Shown: one piece after another, positions 57,156-64,000 of the stretch | Position numbering within the stretch: position 1 is the stretch's first letter | Layout of the letters: each line of letters opens with the position of its first letter | Source of the DNA: Candidatus Limicola stercorigallinarum | GTDB taxonomy: Bacteria > Actinomycetota > Coriobacteriia > Coriobacteriales > Coriobacteriaceae | Direction of reading: 5' to 3' | Length of the DNA: 64,000 nucleotides | Assembly: GCA_018711625.1 (NCBI GenBank) | Contig: DVID01000007.1 | Span: forward strand, 1 to 64,000 | Notes under the pieces: generated by a model | Database searches by the model: none | Seen by the model: the letters and a program-made list of their open reading frames with translations, nothing else | Told to the model about the DNA's origin: nothing | Position numbers and translations under genes: made by a program

Positions 57156-57917
57156 CTAGGCTTCCGTGTCCCCCGCCTGAGAATCCGCTCGATGGGGAAC
57201 CCACATCAGCGAAAACTCCCACGGCACGGCCCCATCGCGCGGAGCATCATGCCGCACCAAAAATGCGGTCACCACATCTTGCAGCTCGCGCGCCTCCTCC
57301 TCGGTGAGGTACACAAAACCCGTCCTCAGATCGCCCGTCGGCACGCCACGCGCCTCGTCGCGCCGGGCGCCCCCCTCTCGCACATAGCGCCGCAGCTGGT
57401 CGTAAACCGCCTGGTGCAGATAATCTACCAGCAGACTTTTCTCGCTGTGAAGGTCGTCCTGGATACCCATCCGCACGTTCACGTTGGTCGGAGGCGCCAC
57501 CCAAAAGCGCGCGACAACACCGCGGATGCGCTCGGTGTGATCGAGCAGCACAAGGCCCAACTGCTCAAGCTTTTTCATGTGGTGCGTCACCGATGAGGCA
57601 GAAATGCCCAAGCGGTCTGCCAGCTCCTTGCACGTGGCTGGCCGCGCAATGAGCGCCATCTCGCGCAGCAGGCGCTGGCGCTGCGGGTTCATATAAATAT
57701 CAAGCTGCTCGCTCGTGGTGATGTCGAGCTCACGCCGCTGTGGTGCAGGCGTTGCATCCCCACTGTCTTGCAACACGGAGCCTTGACCTACCGTCTCTGG
57801 AACCGAGGTGTCACCATGAGCCGCAGCGTCCTGAGACACCGCATATGGCATTGCAGCTCCGCTGCCTGCGACAACCTTGCTTTTTACATCTTCAATGCCA
57901 CGCGTTCGACCTGCCAT
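57156..57917 (-). CDS. ArsR-like winged-helix regulator
   Basis: 253 aa from ATG 57917 (GAGAGGGG upstream). A disordered N-terminus (about 1-60) precedes the helix-turn-helix (about 70-135): YMNPQRQRLLREMALIARPA, CKELADRLGISASSVTHHMKK, then a C-terminal part of about 110 residues with FWVAPPTNVNVRMGIQDDLHSEK and TGFVYLTEEEARELQDVV, larger than a classic ArsR and probably a ligand domain. Two TTACA-N5-TGTAA operators overlap its own promoter, so it likely represses itself and perhaps the downstream MFS gene. Confidence 0.85.
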   Translation of the reverse strand: MAGRTRGIEDVKSKVVAGSGAAMPYAVSQDAAAHGDTSVPETVGQGSVLQDSGDATPAPQRRELDITTSEQLDIYMNPQRQRLLREMALIARPATCKELADRLGISASSVTHHMKKLEQLGLVLLDHTERIRGVVARFWVAPPTNVNVRMGIQDDLHSEKSLLVDYLHQAVYDQLRRYVREGGARRDEARGVPTGDLRTGFVYLTEEEARELQDVVTAFLVRHDAPRDGAVPWEFSLMWVPHRADSQAGDTEA

Positions 57918-57950
57918 GGGCACCCCTCTCATCTTTGGGTACCTATTATG

Positions 57951-58001
57951 TTACACACTATGTAATATTGTGGCAAGCGATTATTACATGCTTTGTAATA
58001 A
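57951..58001 (-). promoter_or_regulatory. Promoter with two operators before the ArsR-like gene
   Basis: Minus-strand TTGCCA (57971-57976) and TAACAT (-10, about 57948-57953) are 17 bp apart. Operator 1, TTACA-CACTA-TGTAA (57951-57965), lies between the -35 and the -10; operator 2, TTATTACA-TGCTT-TGTAATAA (57981-58001), is just upstream. Centres are 33 bp apart, about three helical turns. Confidence 0.7.
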
Positions 58002-58055
58002 CGAATACGGTGCATTCGATGCACGCTGGCGCCCCATTTCGGTGCGCCCAGAAAA

Positions 58056-58196
58056 AATCGATGCGGTTTGCCGACGTTTTGCCCCAATCCTCCGAATACA
58101 CAACGAGAGCCCAACGCTTCTACCTGCGCTTTTTTTCGATGCATAGTGAGGTCTACTCGTGGCATTCGGCTAAAACGTCGGCAAACCGCATTGATT
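58056..58196. repeat. 25-bp inverted repeat between two units
   Basis: 58056-58080 and 58172-58196 are inverted copies with one mismatch (ATGCGGTTTGCCGACGTTTT shared), loop about 91 nt. Positioned downstream of the redox operon and upstream of the ArsR promoter. Confidence 0.85.
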
Positions 58197-58304
58197 TTAT
58201 TTTGAGCACGTCATGCACGAGTTTCGAAGGGCAAAACGCCCCGGCTGCACGTGGCCCAGCATCTCAAGCCTCTCGCGAGCGCCCGGCACCCGGCCCTTAA
58301 CGTC

Positions 58305-58580
58305 TTACTGACCTGAAGATACTCGTTTCTGCAGCTCGGCGAGCTTCCGCATGATGTAGTCGTAGTTCTCGCGGCGATGGGGCACAGTGCACGCAGAACA
58401 ATCCTTGATGTCGCCGGCTTCGCCCACATAGGAAAAGTTGCCCCCGCAGTCGGGGCCGAGCGCGTAGAGCGGGCAAAAACAAAAGAGGCAGTTTAGGTCC
58501 TCCGCCGGCATGTTGTGACAGGGGTAGAACTCGCAGGTAGCATGGTTAAAAAACGTGTAGTTCTTCGCTGTGGTATCCAT
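58305..58580 (-). CDS. Cysteine-rich small domain protein
   Basis: 91 aa from ATG 58580 (GGGAGACAAC). NHATCEFYPCHNMP, LNCLFCFCPLYALGPDCGG and IKDCSACTVPH give eight cysteines in the pattern of the 'cysteine-rich small domain' family (PF04071). It probably binds a metal or Fe-S cluster; family members often sit near cobalamin or redox genes. Last gene of the redox operon, 89 bp after the cupin gene. Confidence 0.82.
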   Translation of the reverse strand: MDTTAKNYTFFNHATCEFYPCHNMPAEDLNCLFCFCPLYALGPDCGGNFSYVGEAGDIKDCSACTVPHRRENYDYIMRKLAELQKRVSSGQ

Positions 58581-58669
58581 GTTGTCTCCCGCGATCACTT
58601 GCCGGCGCCCAAGCAAAAGGGCAAGAGACATCATAGCCTCTTGCCCACGCCCTACGCACGCTGCATGCG

Positions 58670-59086
58670 TTATGCCGGATAATCTGCATCCTCCACCGGC
58701 TCAAGCCACTCGTTGGAGGTTTCCTCGCCCGGAGCCTCAAACGCCACATGGCTAAACCAGCTATCGGCGGCGGCACCATGCCAGTGCTTTACACCAGCAG
58801 GAATGTACACCACCGAACCCGGCTTGAGCTCCTGCGGCTCCTTGCCCCACTCCTGATACCAGCCGCGACCATCGGTGCACAAAAGAATCTGCCCACCGCC
58901 CTTCGAGGCATGGTGGATGTGCCAGTTGTTGCGGCACCCCGGCTCAAACGTAACGTTTGAAATGGCAAGGCCGCACTCGTCGGCCAAAAGCAGACCGTTC
59001 AAATACGACTCACCAATAAAGAACTCGCCATAAGGATTCGAGACGCCCATGCCAAACATTGGCTCAAACTCAGCTGCGTAGTCCAT
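58670..59086 (-). CDS. Cupin-domain protein
   Basis: 138 aa single-domain cupin. Motif 1 shows FEPGCRNNWHIHHASKGGGQ (two His plus a later Glu/Gln ligand area), motif 2 PAGVKHWHGAAADSWFSH. Ligands are as in metal-binding cupins found beside carboxymuconolactone decarboxylase-like proteins. Ribosome site AAGGAGG before ATG 59086. Probably acts on a small organic acid or quinone-like compound with its neighbours (inference). Confidence 0.88.
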   Translation of the reverse strand: MDYAAEFEPMFGMGVSNPYGEFFIGESYLNGLLLADECGLAISNVTFEPGCRNNWHIHHASKGGGQILLCTDGRGWYQEWGKEPQELKPGSVVYIPAGVKHWHGAAADSWFSHVAFEAPGEETSNEWLEPVEDADYPA

Positions 59087-59175
59087 GTTGTCCTCCTTGT
59101 TCTCAATGATGTTGTTGTGCTCGGTGGCATGCGGCAGGAATGGCCCCGCCGCGGGAACGCCTCAATATGCCACTC

Positions 59176-59907
59176 CTACGCGCGGGCAGCGGCCGCGTTG
59201 TCAATACAGGAAAGTGCGTTCAAGCTGCGCGGATAGCCAATATAGGGCAGCATCTGCAGGACCACGCGATAGAGAAAGTCCTTGGTGCGGCCGAGGTTCA
59301 TGTTGCCCCCGGCGTGCGCCGTTGCCTGCGGCTCGCATCCGCCCTGCGCTGCGATATAGCAAAACGTCACGAGCTCACGATCAAGGTCGGAAAGGCCTCT
59401 GCGTGTGTAATAGTCGCCAAAGCAGTTCTCCGCAAGCCAGCGATTGACGACGACACGCTCGGCAGGACCGGTCTCCCAGGCGCGGCGCATGCCCTCGCCA
59501 AAGTAGTCAACCTGCTTTTGGTTGCCCGCATCGCGGCGCGTCTCGAGCGTCGTGGTCCCCTGGGGTGCAAGCGGCAGCTCCACACCGCGCTCGCCCAGAA
59601 GCTCGTTCGTCGCATCAATAAACGGCCGCACGCGCCCGATACCCAAATATGCACATGCCTGATACACGACCTCCTTAAGCTCAACGGGGGTTATGCCCTC
59701 ATCAAGCGCCTCTGCCGCCATAAGGCGGAACTCGTCCAAACCCTGACAGCCCAAGAGCGCCGCCAGCACCGCAAGATAGCGCTCACGCGTGGGCAACGCT
59801 GCTGCCGGCTCGGCCGGAACCTCCTCGCCAGCAAAATAGGCAAACCGCTTCGAAAACTCAGGGTCGGTACCCTCAAGACCAGCCACTCCCCGATAAGCTG
59901 CCATCAT
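59176..59907 (-). CDS. Carboxymuconolactone decarboxylase-family protein (two CMD domains)
   Basis: 243 aa, double-length member. First CMD unit about 45-110 (LAALLGCQGLDEFRLMAAEA, EVVYQACAYLGIGR), second about 160-235 (LSDLDRELVTFCYIAAQGGC, ATAHAGGNMNLG). AhpD-like CxxC is absent; single Cys remain at AAQGGCE. ATG 59907 follows GAGAGGCGG. In this gene neighbourhood the family commonly pairs with cupin and AKR genes, but its reaction is not established. Confidence 0.87.
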   Translation of the reverse strand: MMAAYRGVAGLEGTDPEFSKRFAYFAGEEVPAEPAAALPTRERYLAVLAALLGCQGLDEFRLMAAEALDEGITPVELKEVVYQACAYLGIGRVRPFIDATNELLGERGVELPLAPQGTTTLETRRDAGNQKQVDYFGEGMRRAWETGPAERVVVNRWLAENCFGDYYTRRGLSDLDRELVTFCYIAAQGGCEPQATAHAGGNMNLGRTKDFLYRVVLQMLPYIGYPRSLNALSCIDNAAAARA

Positions 59908-59952
59908 ATCCGCCTCTCTCTACGCGCGCCGTCAAACCAGCGGCGCCCTGCC

Positions 59953-60969
59953 CTACTTTGCGTTGGGATTCGTGGTACCAGCAAGCTGCTTCTCGCCCGG
60001 ACGCGCCGCCGGCCCCACGAGCTCGTGCGCGGTATAGGGCTCCTCAAGGTAGGCCACCTCGTCGGCCGTGAGCTCGACGTCAAGTGCGGCAACCGCGTCG
60101 TCCACACGCTCGGGCTTAGAGCAACCCACGATGGGCGCCGCCACGCCGCGCGCCCAGTGCCACGCAAGCGCCACCCGCGCCATAGGTACACCATGCTTCT
60201 CGGCAACCTCAGCCACGCGCGCGATGATGGGCATGTCCTGCGCCTCGGCCGCGTCGTACTTGTTGCGCATGGTGCTGTCCGTCGTGCTGCGCTTGCTCTC
60301 AGAATTCCAAGTCGGGCGGCACAGATGGCCCGAAGCCATGGGGCTATAGGGCGTGAGCGCCACATCATACTGGCGGCACACCGGGATCATCTCGCGCTCG
60401 TCCTCGCGATAGAGCAGGTTGTAATGGTTCTGCATGCTCGTAAACTGCGTCCATCCGTTCTGCTCGGCCACGAGCTGCAGGTTATGGAACTGGTAAGCGT
60501 ACATCGCGCTCGCACCGAGGGCGCGGACCTTGCCCACGCGCACCAAGCCATCGAGCGCCTCCATGGTCTCCTCCATGGGGACGTTGTAATCAAAGCGATG
60601 GATGATGTAGAGATCCAGGTAGTCCGTTCCAAGGCGGCGGAGGGTCCCGTCAATCTCGCGGTTGATAGCCTCGCGGGAAAGCCCTCCCTCGTTGAAGAAG
60701 ACCTTGCTCGCAAGTACCACCTCGTCACGCGGCACGCTCAGCTCGTGCAAAGCGGTACCAATAAACTCCTCGCTCGAGCCGTGCGCGTAGCAGTTGGCGG
60801 TGTCGATGAAGTTGATTCCCTGCTCAAGCGCCCGTGCAATCACGGCACGCGTCTCATCTGGGCCAATCGTCCACTGATGGAAGTCGCTTGAGGGCCGGCC
60901 AAAGCTCATGCCGCCCAAGCAGATAGGGCTAATCTTGATGCCAGAATGGCCGAGTGTGGTGTAGCGCAT
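59953..60969 (-). CDS. Aldo/keto reductase
   Basis: 338 aa. NADPH-dependent carbonyl reductase of the YajO/YccK-like group. The tetrad is intact: D56 and Y61 (NFIDTANCYAHG), K89 (VVLASK), H124 (YIIHRFD); cofactor-binding WHWARGVAAPIVGCSKPERV toward the C-terminus. GGAGG lies 7 bp before ATG 60969. Compare the 48973-50070 protein, which lacks Tyr and Lys. Substrate is probably shared with the cupin and CMD proteins. Confidence 0.92.
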   Translation of the reverse strand: MRYTTLGHSGIKISPICLGGMSFGRPSSDFHQWTIGPDETRAVIARALEQGINFIDTANCYAHGSSEEFIGTALHELSVPRDEVVLASKVFFNEGGLSREAINREIDGTLRRLGTDYLDLYIIHRFDYNVPMEETMEALDGLVRVGKVRALGASAMYAYQFHNLQLVAEQNGWTQFTSMQNHYNLLYREDEREMIPVCRQYDVALTPYSPMASGHLCRPTWNSESKRSTTDSTMRNKYDAAEAQDMPIIARVAEVAEKHGVPMARVALAWHWARGVAAPIVGCSKPERVDDAVAALDVELTADEVAYLEEPYTAHELVGPAARPGEKQLAGTTNPNAK

Positions 60970-60996
60970 GTAAACCTCCTGATTCTTCGTGGAATG

Positions 60997-61389
60997 TTAT
61001 GAGCGCGAGCCAGCCGGAATGTCTTTCGCAACGCGATCGATCCGAACGTCCAGCGGGCCCGTGAGCGCATGCAAGGGCTCAAGCGAACCCTCTATACAGC
61101 CAATCGTGAGTTGGTCGCCATAGCGCCGAGAGTTTTGCTCGTCATCGAAGAAAATCGCGAGCCAGCCGCCAGACGGGTTGTAATTGATATCGCCGTCCAC
61201 CCAGCCGCGATGAATGCGTACCGGGTCATGCGGAAGAGAGAACGGCAGAGAGCCACAGCAGCCCACCGCTGAGATAGACATACGAAGCGTCAGGGGCAAA
61301 CGTGCAGCAAAAGCGCGGGCAGTCTCGGTGTCATTGAGCACCGCAGGCAACTTCACCTCGCCCAGCTGTACTGTGATGTGCTTCCCCAT
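60997..61389 (-). CDS. Cyclophilin-like fold protein, cytosolic
   Basis: 130 aa, no signal peptide. HITVQLGEVKLPAVLNDTET, AFAARLPLTLRM, NPSGGWLAIFFDDEQNS and IGCIEGSLEPLHALTG match the small cyclophilin-like domain also present in the lipoprotein at 50114-50722. First gene of the minus-strand redox operon (ATG 61389, AAAGGGG upstream), divergent from LysR. Prolyl isomerase activity is unproven for this family. Confidence 0.85.
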   Translation of the reverse strand: MGKHITVQLGEVKLPAVLNDTETARAFAARLPLTLRMSISAVGCCGSLPFSLPHDPVRIHRGWVDGDINYNPSGGWLAIFFDDEQNSRRYGDQLTIGCIEGSLEPLHALTGPLDVRIDRVAKDIPAGSRS

Positions 61390-61538
61390 GGCGCCCCTTT
61401 GTCCTTTTCAAAACCTCGCATTTCTCACTGTCTTAAGTGTGCTCCGCCTTATAACAAAGTACAATTACTTATGTTGCATATCGTGATATGAGAATTCCTT
61501 ATAGCATTGGCATCATTACGGTTACTGCGGGAGACACC
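61390..61538. promoter_or_regulatory. LysR-type divergent control region
   Basis: A perfect dyad CATATC-GT-GATATG (61477-61490), containing a T-N11-A arrangement, lies between the LysR gene and the operon it faces. On the operon side a TTATAA -10-like box (about 61449-61454) has no good -35, as expected for an activator-dependent promoter. Confidence 0.6.
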
Positions 61539-62423
61539 ATGGAACTCAGGGCACTTCGCTATTACCTTGCCGTCTGTGAATGCGGCACCATGTCGCGCGC
61601 GGCGGAGGAGCTGCACGTCACACAGCCCGCTCTCTCGCGGCAGATCGCAGGGCTTGAGCGCGAGCTGGGGTGCGAGCTGCTCGAACGTCACAGCCGCAGT
61701 GTCACACCCACCGAACAGGGGCTTTACCTTAGAAGACGAGCCCAGGAGATTGTAGGACTGGCAGATCAGACTGCGGCGGATTTCTCGCATAACGAGGGAA
61801 TCGTGGCGGGCGACATTCACATTGGCGCCGGCGAAAGTGCGAGCCTGCGCCTCATGGCGCGCTACATCCGTGCGTTTCGCGAACGCTACCCCGAGGTGCG
61901 CTTTCATCTGCATAGCGCTGTGGCAACCGACCTGGTGGAGCGTCTGGAGCACGGCCTCGACGACCTAGCGGTGCTTATGTCGCACCCCGATAACGACCGC
62001 TTTGAACACCTCCGGCTGCCTGTCAGCGATGCCTGGGGCGTTATCATGCGTGCAGACGACCCGCTTGCCGCGCGCGAGGTCATCGGTCCGGGAGACCTCT
62101 TGGAAAGCCCGCTCATCATGCCCGAGCGCTCGTGGACGGGCGAGCGCGCGTGCGGCCCGCTCGGCGCGTGGTTTGGCGACGAGGGCGACGCGCTCGACGT
62201 CGTGGCCACCTATAACCTTTCGTACAACGCGGCCCTGCTTGTTCAGGAGGGCGTGGGCCGCATGATCACACTTGAGGGGCTCGTGAGCACGGGCGCGGAA
62301 AGCGGGCTTGTGTTCAAGCTGCTCTATCCGCCCGCCGTCGCCATCATCGATGTGGCATGGCGGCGCGGCGCCACGCCATCGCGTGCGGTGCGCCTTTTTC
62401 TGGAAAGCCTCCGGGACTCATAA
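61539..62423 (+). CDS. LysR-family regulator of the redox operon
   Basis: 294 aa from ATG 61539 (GGGAGACACC). Winged helix 1-60 (MELRALRYYLAVCECGTMSR, LHVTQPALSRQIAGLERELG) and a type-2 periplasmic-binding-like effector domain (about 90-290). Divergent position next to the cyclophilin-like/AKR/CMD/cupin operon makes it the likely activator, with the effector probably being a pathway compound. Confidence 0.93.
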   Translation: MELRALRYYLAVCECGTMSRAAEELHVTQPALSRQIAGLERELGCELLERHSRSVTPTEQGLYLRRRAQEIVGLADQTAADFSHNEGIVAGDIHIGAGESASLRLMARYIRAFRERYPEVRFHLHSAVATDLVERLEHGLDDLAVLMSHPDNDRFEHLRLPVSDAWGVIMRADDPLAAREVIGPGDLLESPLIMPERSWTGERACGPLGAWFGDEGDALDVVATYNLSYNAALLVQEGVGRMITLEGLVSTGAESGLVFKLLYPPAVAIIDVAWRRGATPSRAVRLFLESLRDS

Positions 62424-62468
62424 GGCGCGCCGCAGGAACGTGAAGGCGCGCCGCAGGAGGGTGAGCCC

Positions 62469-62599
62469 TTACGCTTCGGCGCGCTTCTCTGGGCAAGTCT
62501 TCACGCCAAAGCAGAAGTAAAGGATGTGGAAGGTCCAGACGCACGCCAGCACCATGCCAACGAGCCGAGCACAACAAACAGCACCTTCTTAACCCTCAT
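62469..62599 (-). pseudogene. Frameshifted mini membrane protein after ygbA
   Basis: ATG 62599 overlaps the ygbA-like stop (ATGA) and has AAGGA upstream. The frame gives MRVKKVLFVVLGSL, then shifts; the next frame continues GMVLACVWTFHILYFCFGVK TCPEKRAEA to TAA at 62469. One extra base near 62550 would make a single-helix protein of about 43 aa. Function unknown; sequencing error possible. Confidence 0.5.
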
Positions 62600-62964
62600 G
62601 TCTGGCGTCCTTTCTTGAGTCTTCTCGCCTCCCGCTTGGTCTCGACCATGTGGCGGATGGCAGCAAGGGGATGCCGGAAGATCATGCGCGGTCCTGAGAA
62701 GCGCATGACCACCCGGATCCTCTCGCGCATGTCGGGCCGGTAGCAGTGCACACGGCAGTTGGAGCAAAACGTCTTAGTTTCCATAAGCGGGCAGCAGTCG
62801 CTCCGACGCCGTGCATAGGCGGCGAGCTCGGCGCACTCCGGGCAGAGCTCGCCGGACCGGCTCCCATGGCGTTTCCGGCAGTACAGCTCAATCATCTGGG
62901 AGACCATGCGTTTCTCGCGCTCGCGCTTGGTGGCGACGCGTGCGGTGCTCCTTTGGTCCGCCAT
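62596..62964 (-). CDS. YgbA-like nitrous oxide-stimulated promoter family protein
   Basis: 122 aa, basic. MIELYCRKRH, GELCPECAELAAYARRRSDC and KTFCSNCRVHCYRPDMRERI, followed by VMRFSGPRMIFRHPLAAIRH, match the YgbA_NO family (PF11756). Seven Cys plus His suggest a metal or Fe-S site. In E. coli ygbA is under NsrR and linked to recovery from nitric oxide. Its start overlaps the stop of a decayed ABC gene (TGATG). Confidence 0.88.
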   Translation of the reverse strand: MADQRSTARVATKREREKRMVSQMIELYCRKRHGSRSGELCPECAELAAYARRRSDCCPLMETKTFCSNCRVHCYRPDMRERIRVVMRFSGPRMIFRHPLAAIRHMVETKREARRLKKGRQT

Positions 62965-63441
62965 CAGCTCATCCTCCCTCTCTCAACCGGCACGACGGTG
63001 TCGACGATGCGCATGGTAGACGGGCGATGCGAGACCAGAAGCACCGTACGCCCCGCCCCCTCTTCACGAATCGAGCGCAGAATAGCTCCCTCATGGTAAT
63101 GGAATTGAGCTGCATCGTGAGCACCCGCATGGTGATGCGCCGGAATTTCTCGGCCTGCTCGTTCATCTGGTCCTGCTTGAACCCGTCCGCCTGGTAGACC
63201 TTGAGGGTGGTGAGACCCTGGAGGTTCTCCAAGAAGGTGTCGCCTAGCTCGGCCCCAAGGCCAGAAGCTTCTCGTAGATGCGATGACGCACGGTCCGCTT
63301 GACTTCGCAACTGGCGAGGTGACCCATGCGCGTCACGAGCATGGCGCATCCAGCACGGACAGCCGCCGCAAGCACCATCGCGACGGCAGCACCTATCAGG
63401 TCGTTGAGGGTGCTCGTCCGCTCATAGAGGCGCTCGAGCAC
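62964..63441 (-). pseudogene. Remnant of a CydC/CydD-like ABC transporter
   Basis: Three pieces of one ABC exporter remain in order. N-terminal helices LNDLIGAAVAMVLAAAVRAG to HRIYEKLLALG (63441-63249); then, in another frame, GDTFLENLQGLTTLKVYQAD to MRVLTMQLNSITM (about 63240-63090); then the C-terminal end AILRSIREEGAGRTVLLVSH to ERGRMS, stopping at 62964. Walker A, the signature and most middle helices are missing, so there are at least two internal deletions with frame changes. Non-functional. Confidence 0.85.
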
Positions 63442-63580
63442 GACGCAGAATTTGCCCGCAATCGGTCATAGAAAGGTAGCGACAAAGCGTCTCGTAGTGT
63501 GAGGCGAGCGCGTCGAACGCCCAGCTGTCCGCATTCCAGGCAACCGTGAGCAGCACCGCCTTGAGACGACGCGAAAACCT
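63422..63580 (-). pseudogene. C-terminal fragment of a NADPH-dependent FMN reductase-like protein
   Basis: An open minus-strand stretch without start reads RRLKAVLLTVAWNADSWAFD ALASHYETLCRYLSMTDCGQ, which resembles the C-terminal part of NAD(P)H-dependent flavoprotein oxidoreductases. It ends at TGA 63422, overlapping the ABC remnant. No N-terminal part is present. Confidence 0.55.
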
Positions 63581-63585
63581 TGACG

Positions 63586-64000
63586 CTACAGCTCACGCGC
63601 CCACGCCGCGGCACTCGACACACTCTGCAGCAGCTTGCCGCGCTTCCAATCAAGCGCCGGGTACAGCTCCTTAAGATGCTGCGAGGCGTGGTCGATCCCC
63701 GACCCGCCCGATGTTGCAAAGGGAACCACCGAGGCATAGCCAAGCTGCGGAGCAACCGCATCCAGGAACGTATCCACGCAGCGCGGCTCCACATACCACC
63801 AGATGGGGAATCCCACGAGCACCGTGTCATACGCTGCAACCTTGGGCAGCTCGCCTGCAAGCGCGGGCCGGCAAGCAGGGTCGTTCATCTCGCGAGAACT
63901 ACGGCTGTTGCTGTCGTTCCAGTTCAAATCAGCCGCGGTATAGGGCTCTTGCGGAGTGATCTTGAACGCGTCGGCGCCCATCTCACGCGCGATAGCCTCC
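63586..64000 (-). CDS. Flavodoxin, N-terminus outside the window
   Basis: At least 138 residues, entering from beyond the right edge (EAIAREMGADAFKITPQEPY is the first visible part). AYDTVLVGFPIWWYVEPRCV and FATSGGSGIDHASQHLKELY are the 60s- and 90s-loop FMN regions of the flavodoxin_4 family. The stop at 63586 is intact. It is likely an electron carrier for the nearby reductase genes, but the unseen 5' end prevents a start or operon call. Confidence 0.85.
   Translation of the reverse strand, partial: EAIAREMGADAFKITPQEPYTAADLNWNDSNSRSSREMNDPACRPALAGELPKVAAYDTVLVGFPIWWYVEPRCVDTFLDAVAPQLGYASVVPFATSGGSGIDHASQHLKELYPALDWKRGKLLQSVSSAAAWAREL

Overview
This window reads as a chromosome segment of a high-GC, anaerobic actinobacterium, most likely class Coriobacteriia and probably Collinsella-like. 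That placement is inference. It rests on an FHA / PP2C / SEDS / PBP / PASTA-kinase cluster of actinobacterial type, a single-chain pyruvate:ferredoxin oxidoreductase, a stand-alone carbamate kinase, a PFOR/ferredoxin style of redox genes, and very strong G/C third-position bias. I saw no rRNA, intact transposase, prophage or CRISPR array.

Layout. 1-10.3 kb (mostly minus strand) holds housekeeping and transport genes: engB, a MTA/SAH nucleosidase, a ROK fructokinase (+), tRNA-Asp, a YfcE-type phosphoesterase, a glycosyltransferase / LytS-like / LytTR signalling operon, a QueT-type transporter, a UMF1-type MFS protein and a zinc phospholipase-C-like protein. 10.5-21.8 kb is cell-surface territory: a membrane-anchored C39-like peptidase with a long basic cytoplasmic tail faces a giant 3089-residue S-layer-anchored protein carrying two metallophosphoesterase domains. 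22-27 kb holds energy metabolism (arcC, PFOR). 27.3-33.8 kb is the recR-ybaB-dnaX cluster, interrupted by an 0.8 kb block of nested palindromes and a frameshifted small gene. 33.9-44.2 kb is one cell-envelope and division-signalling operon: a polytopic Ser/Thr kinase, two FHA proteins, a PP2C phosphatase, a natural SEDS-PBP fusion and a PASTA kinase. After tRNA-Arg, a TetR regulator and clpB, 49-54.6 kb is a seven-gene minus-strand operon: a Cys-rich small protein, an amino-acid ABC importer, an alpha/beta hydrolase, a cyclophilin-like lipoprotein and an aldo/keto reductase with ferredoxin motifs. 54.8-57.9 kb holds a DUF218 protein, an MFS exporter and an ArsR-type regulator with a double operator. 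58.3-61.4 kb is a second redox operon (Cys-rich small domain, cupin, carboxymuconolactone decarboxylase-like, aldo/keto reductase, cyclophilin-like) divergent from a LysR regulator. The right edge is a gene graveyard (deleted CydC/D-like ABC transporter, flavoprotein fragment, frameshifted mini-protein) around an intact ygbA-like gene, with a flavodoxin running off the end.

The most unusual feature is the non-coding layer. Nearly every longer intergenic gap carries a long palindrome. They fall into at least three kinds: small hairpins with a conserved core (GACCCCGTCCCCATCC-like) and stems that differ but still pair; a ~145-bp AT-flanked palindrome present twice, one copy nested inside another palindrome; and several unique perfect hairpins of 17-29 bp arms. 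They look like REP/MITE-type elements mobilised in trans, some of them probably reused as transcript ends. The two redox clusters share an unusual pairing of a cyclophilin-like protein and an aldo/keto reductase. In one of them the reductase has lost the canonical catalytic Tyr and Lys, which makes these clusters the best candidates for undescribed biochemistry here.
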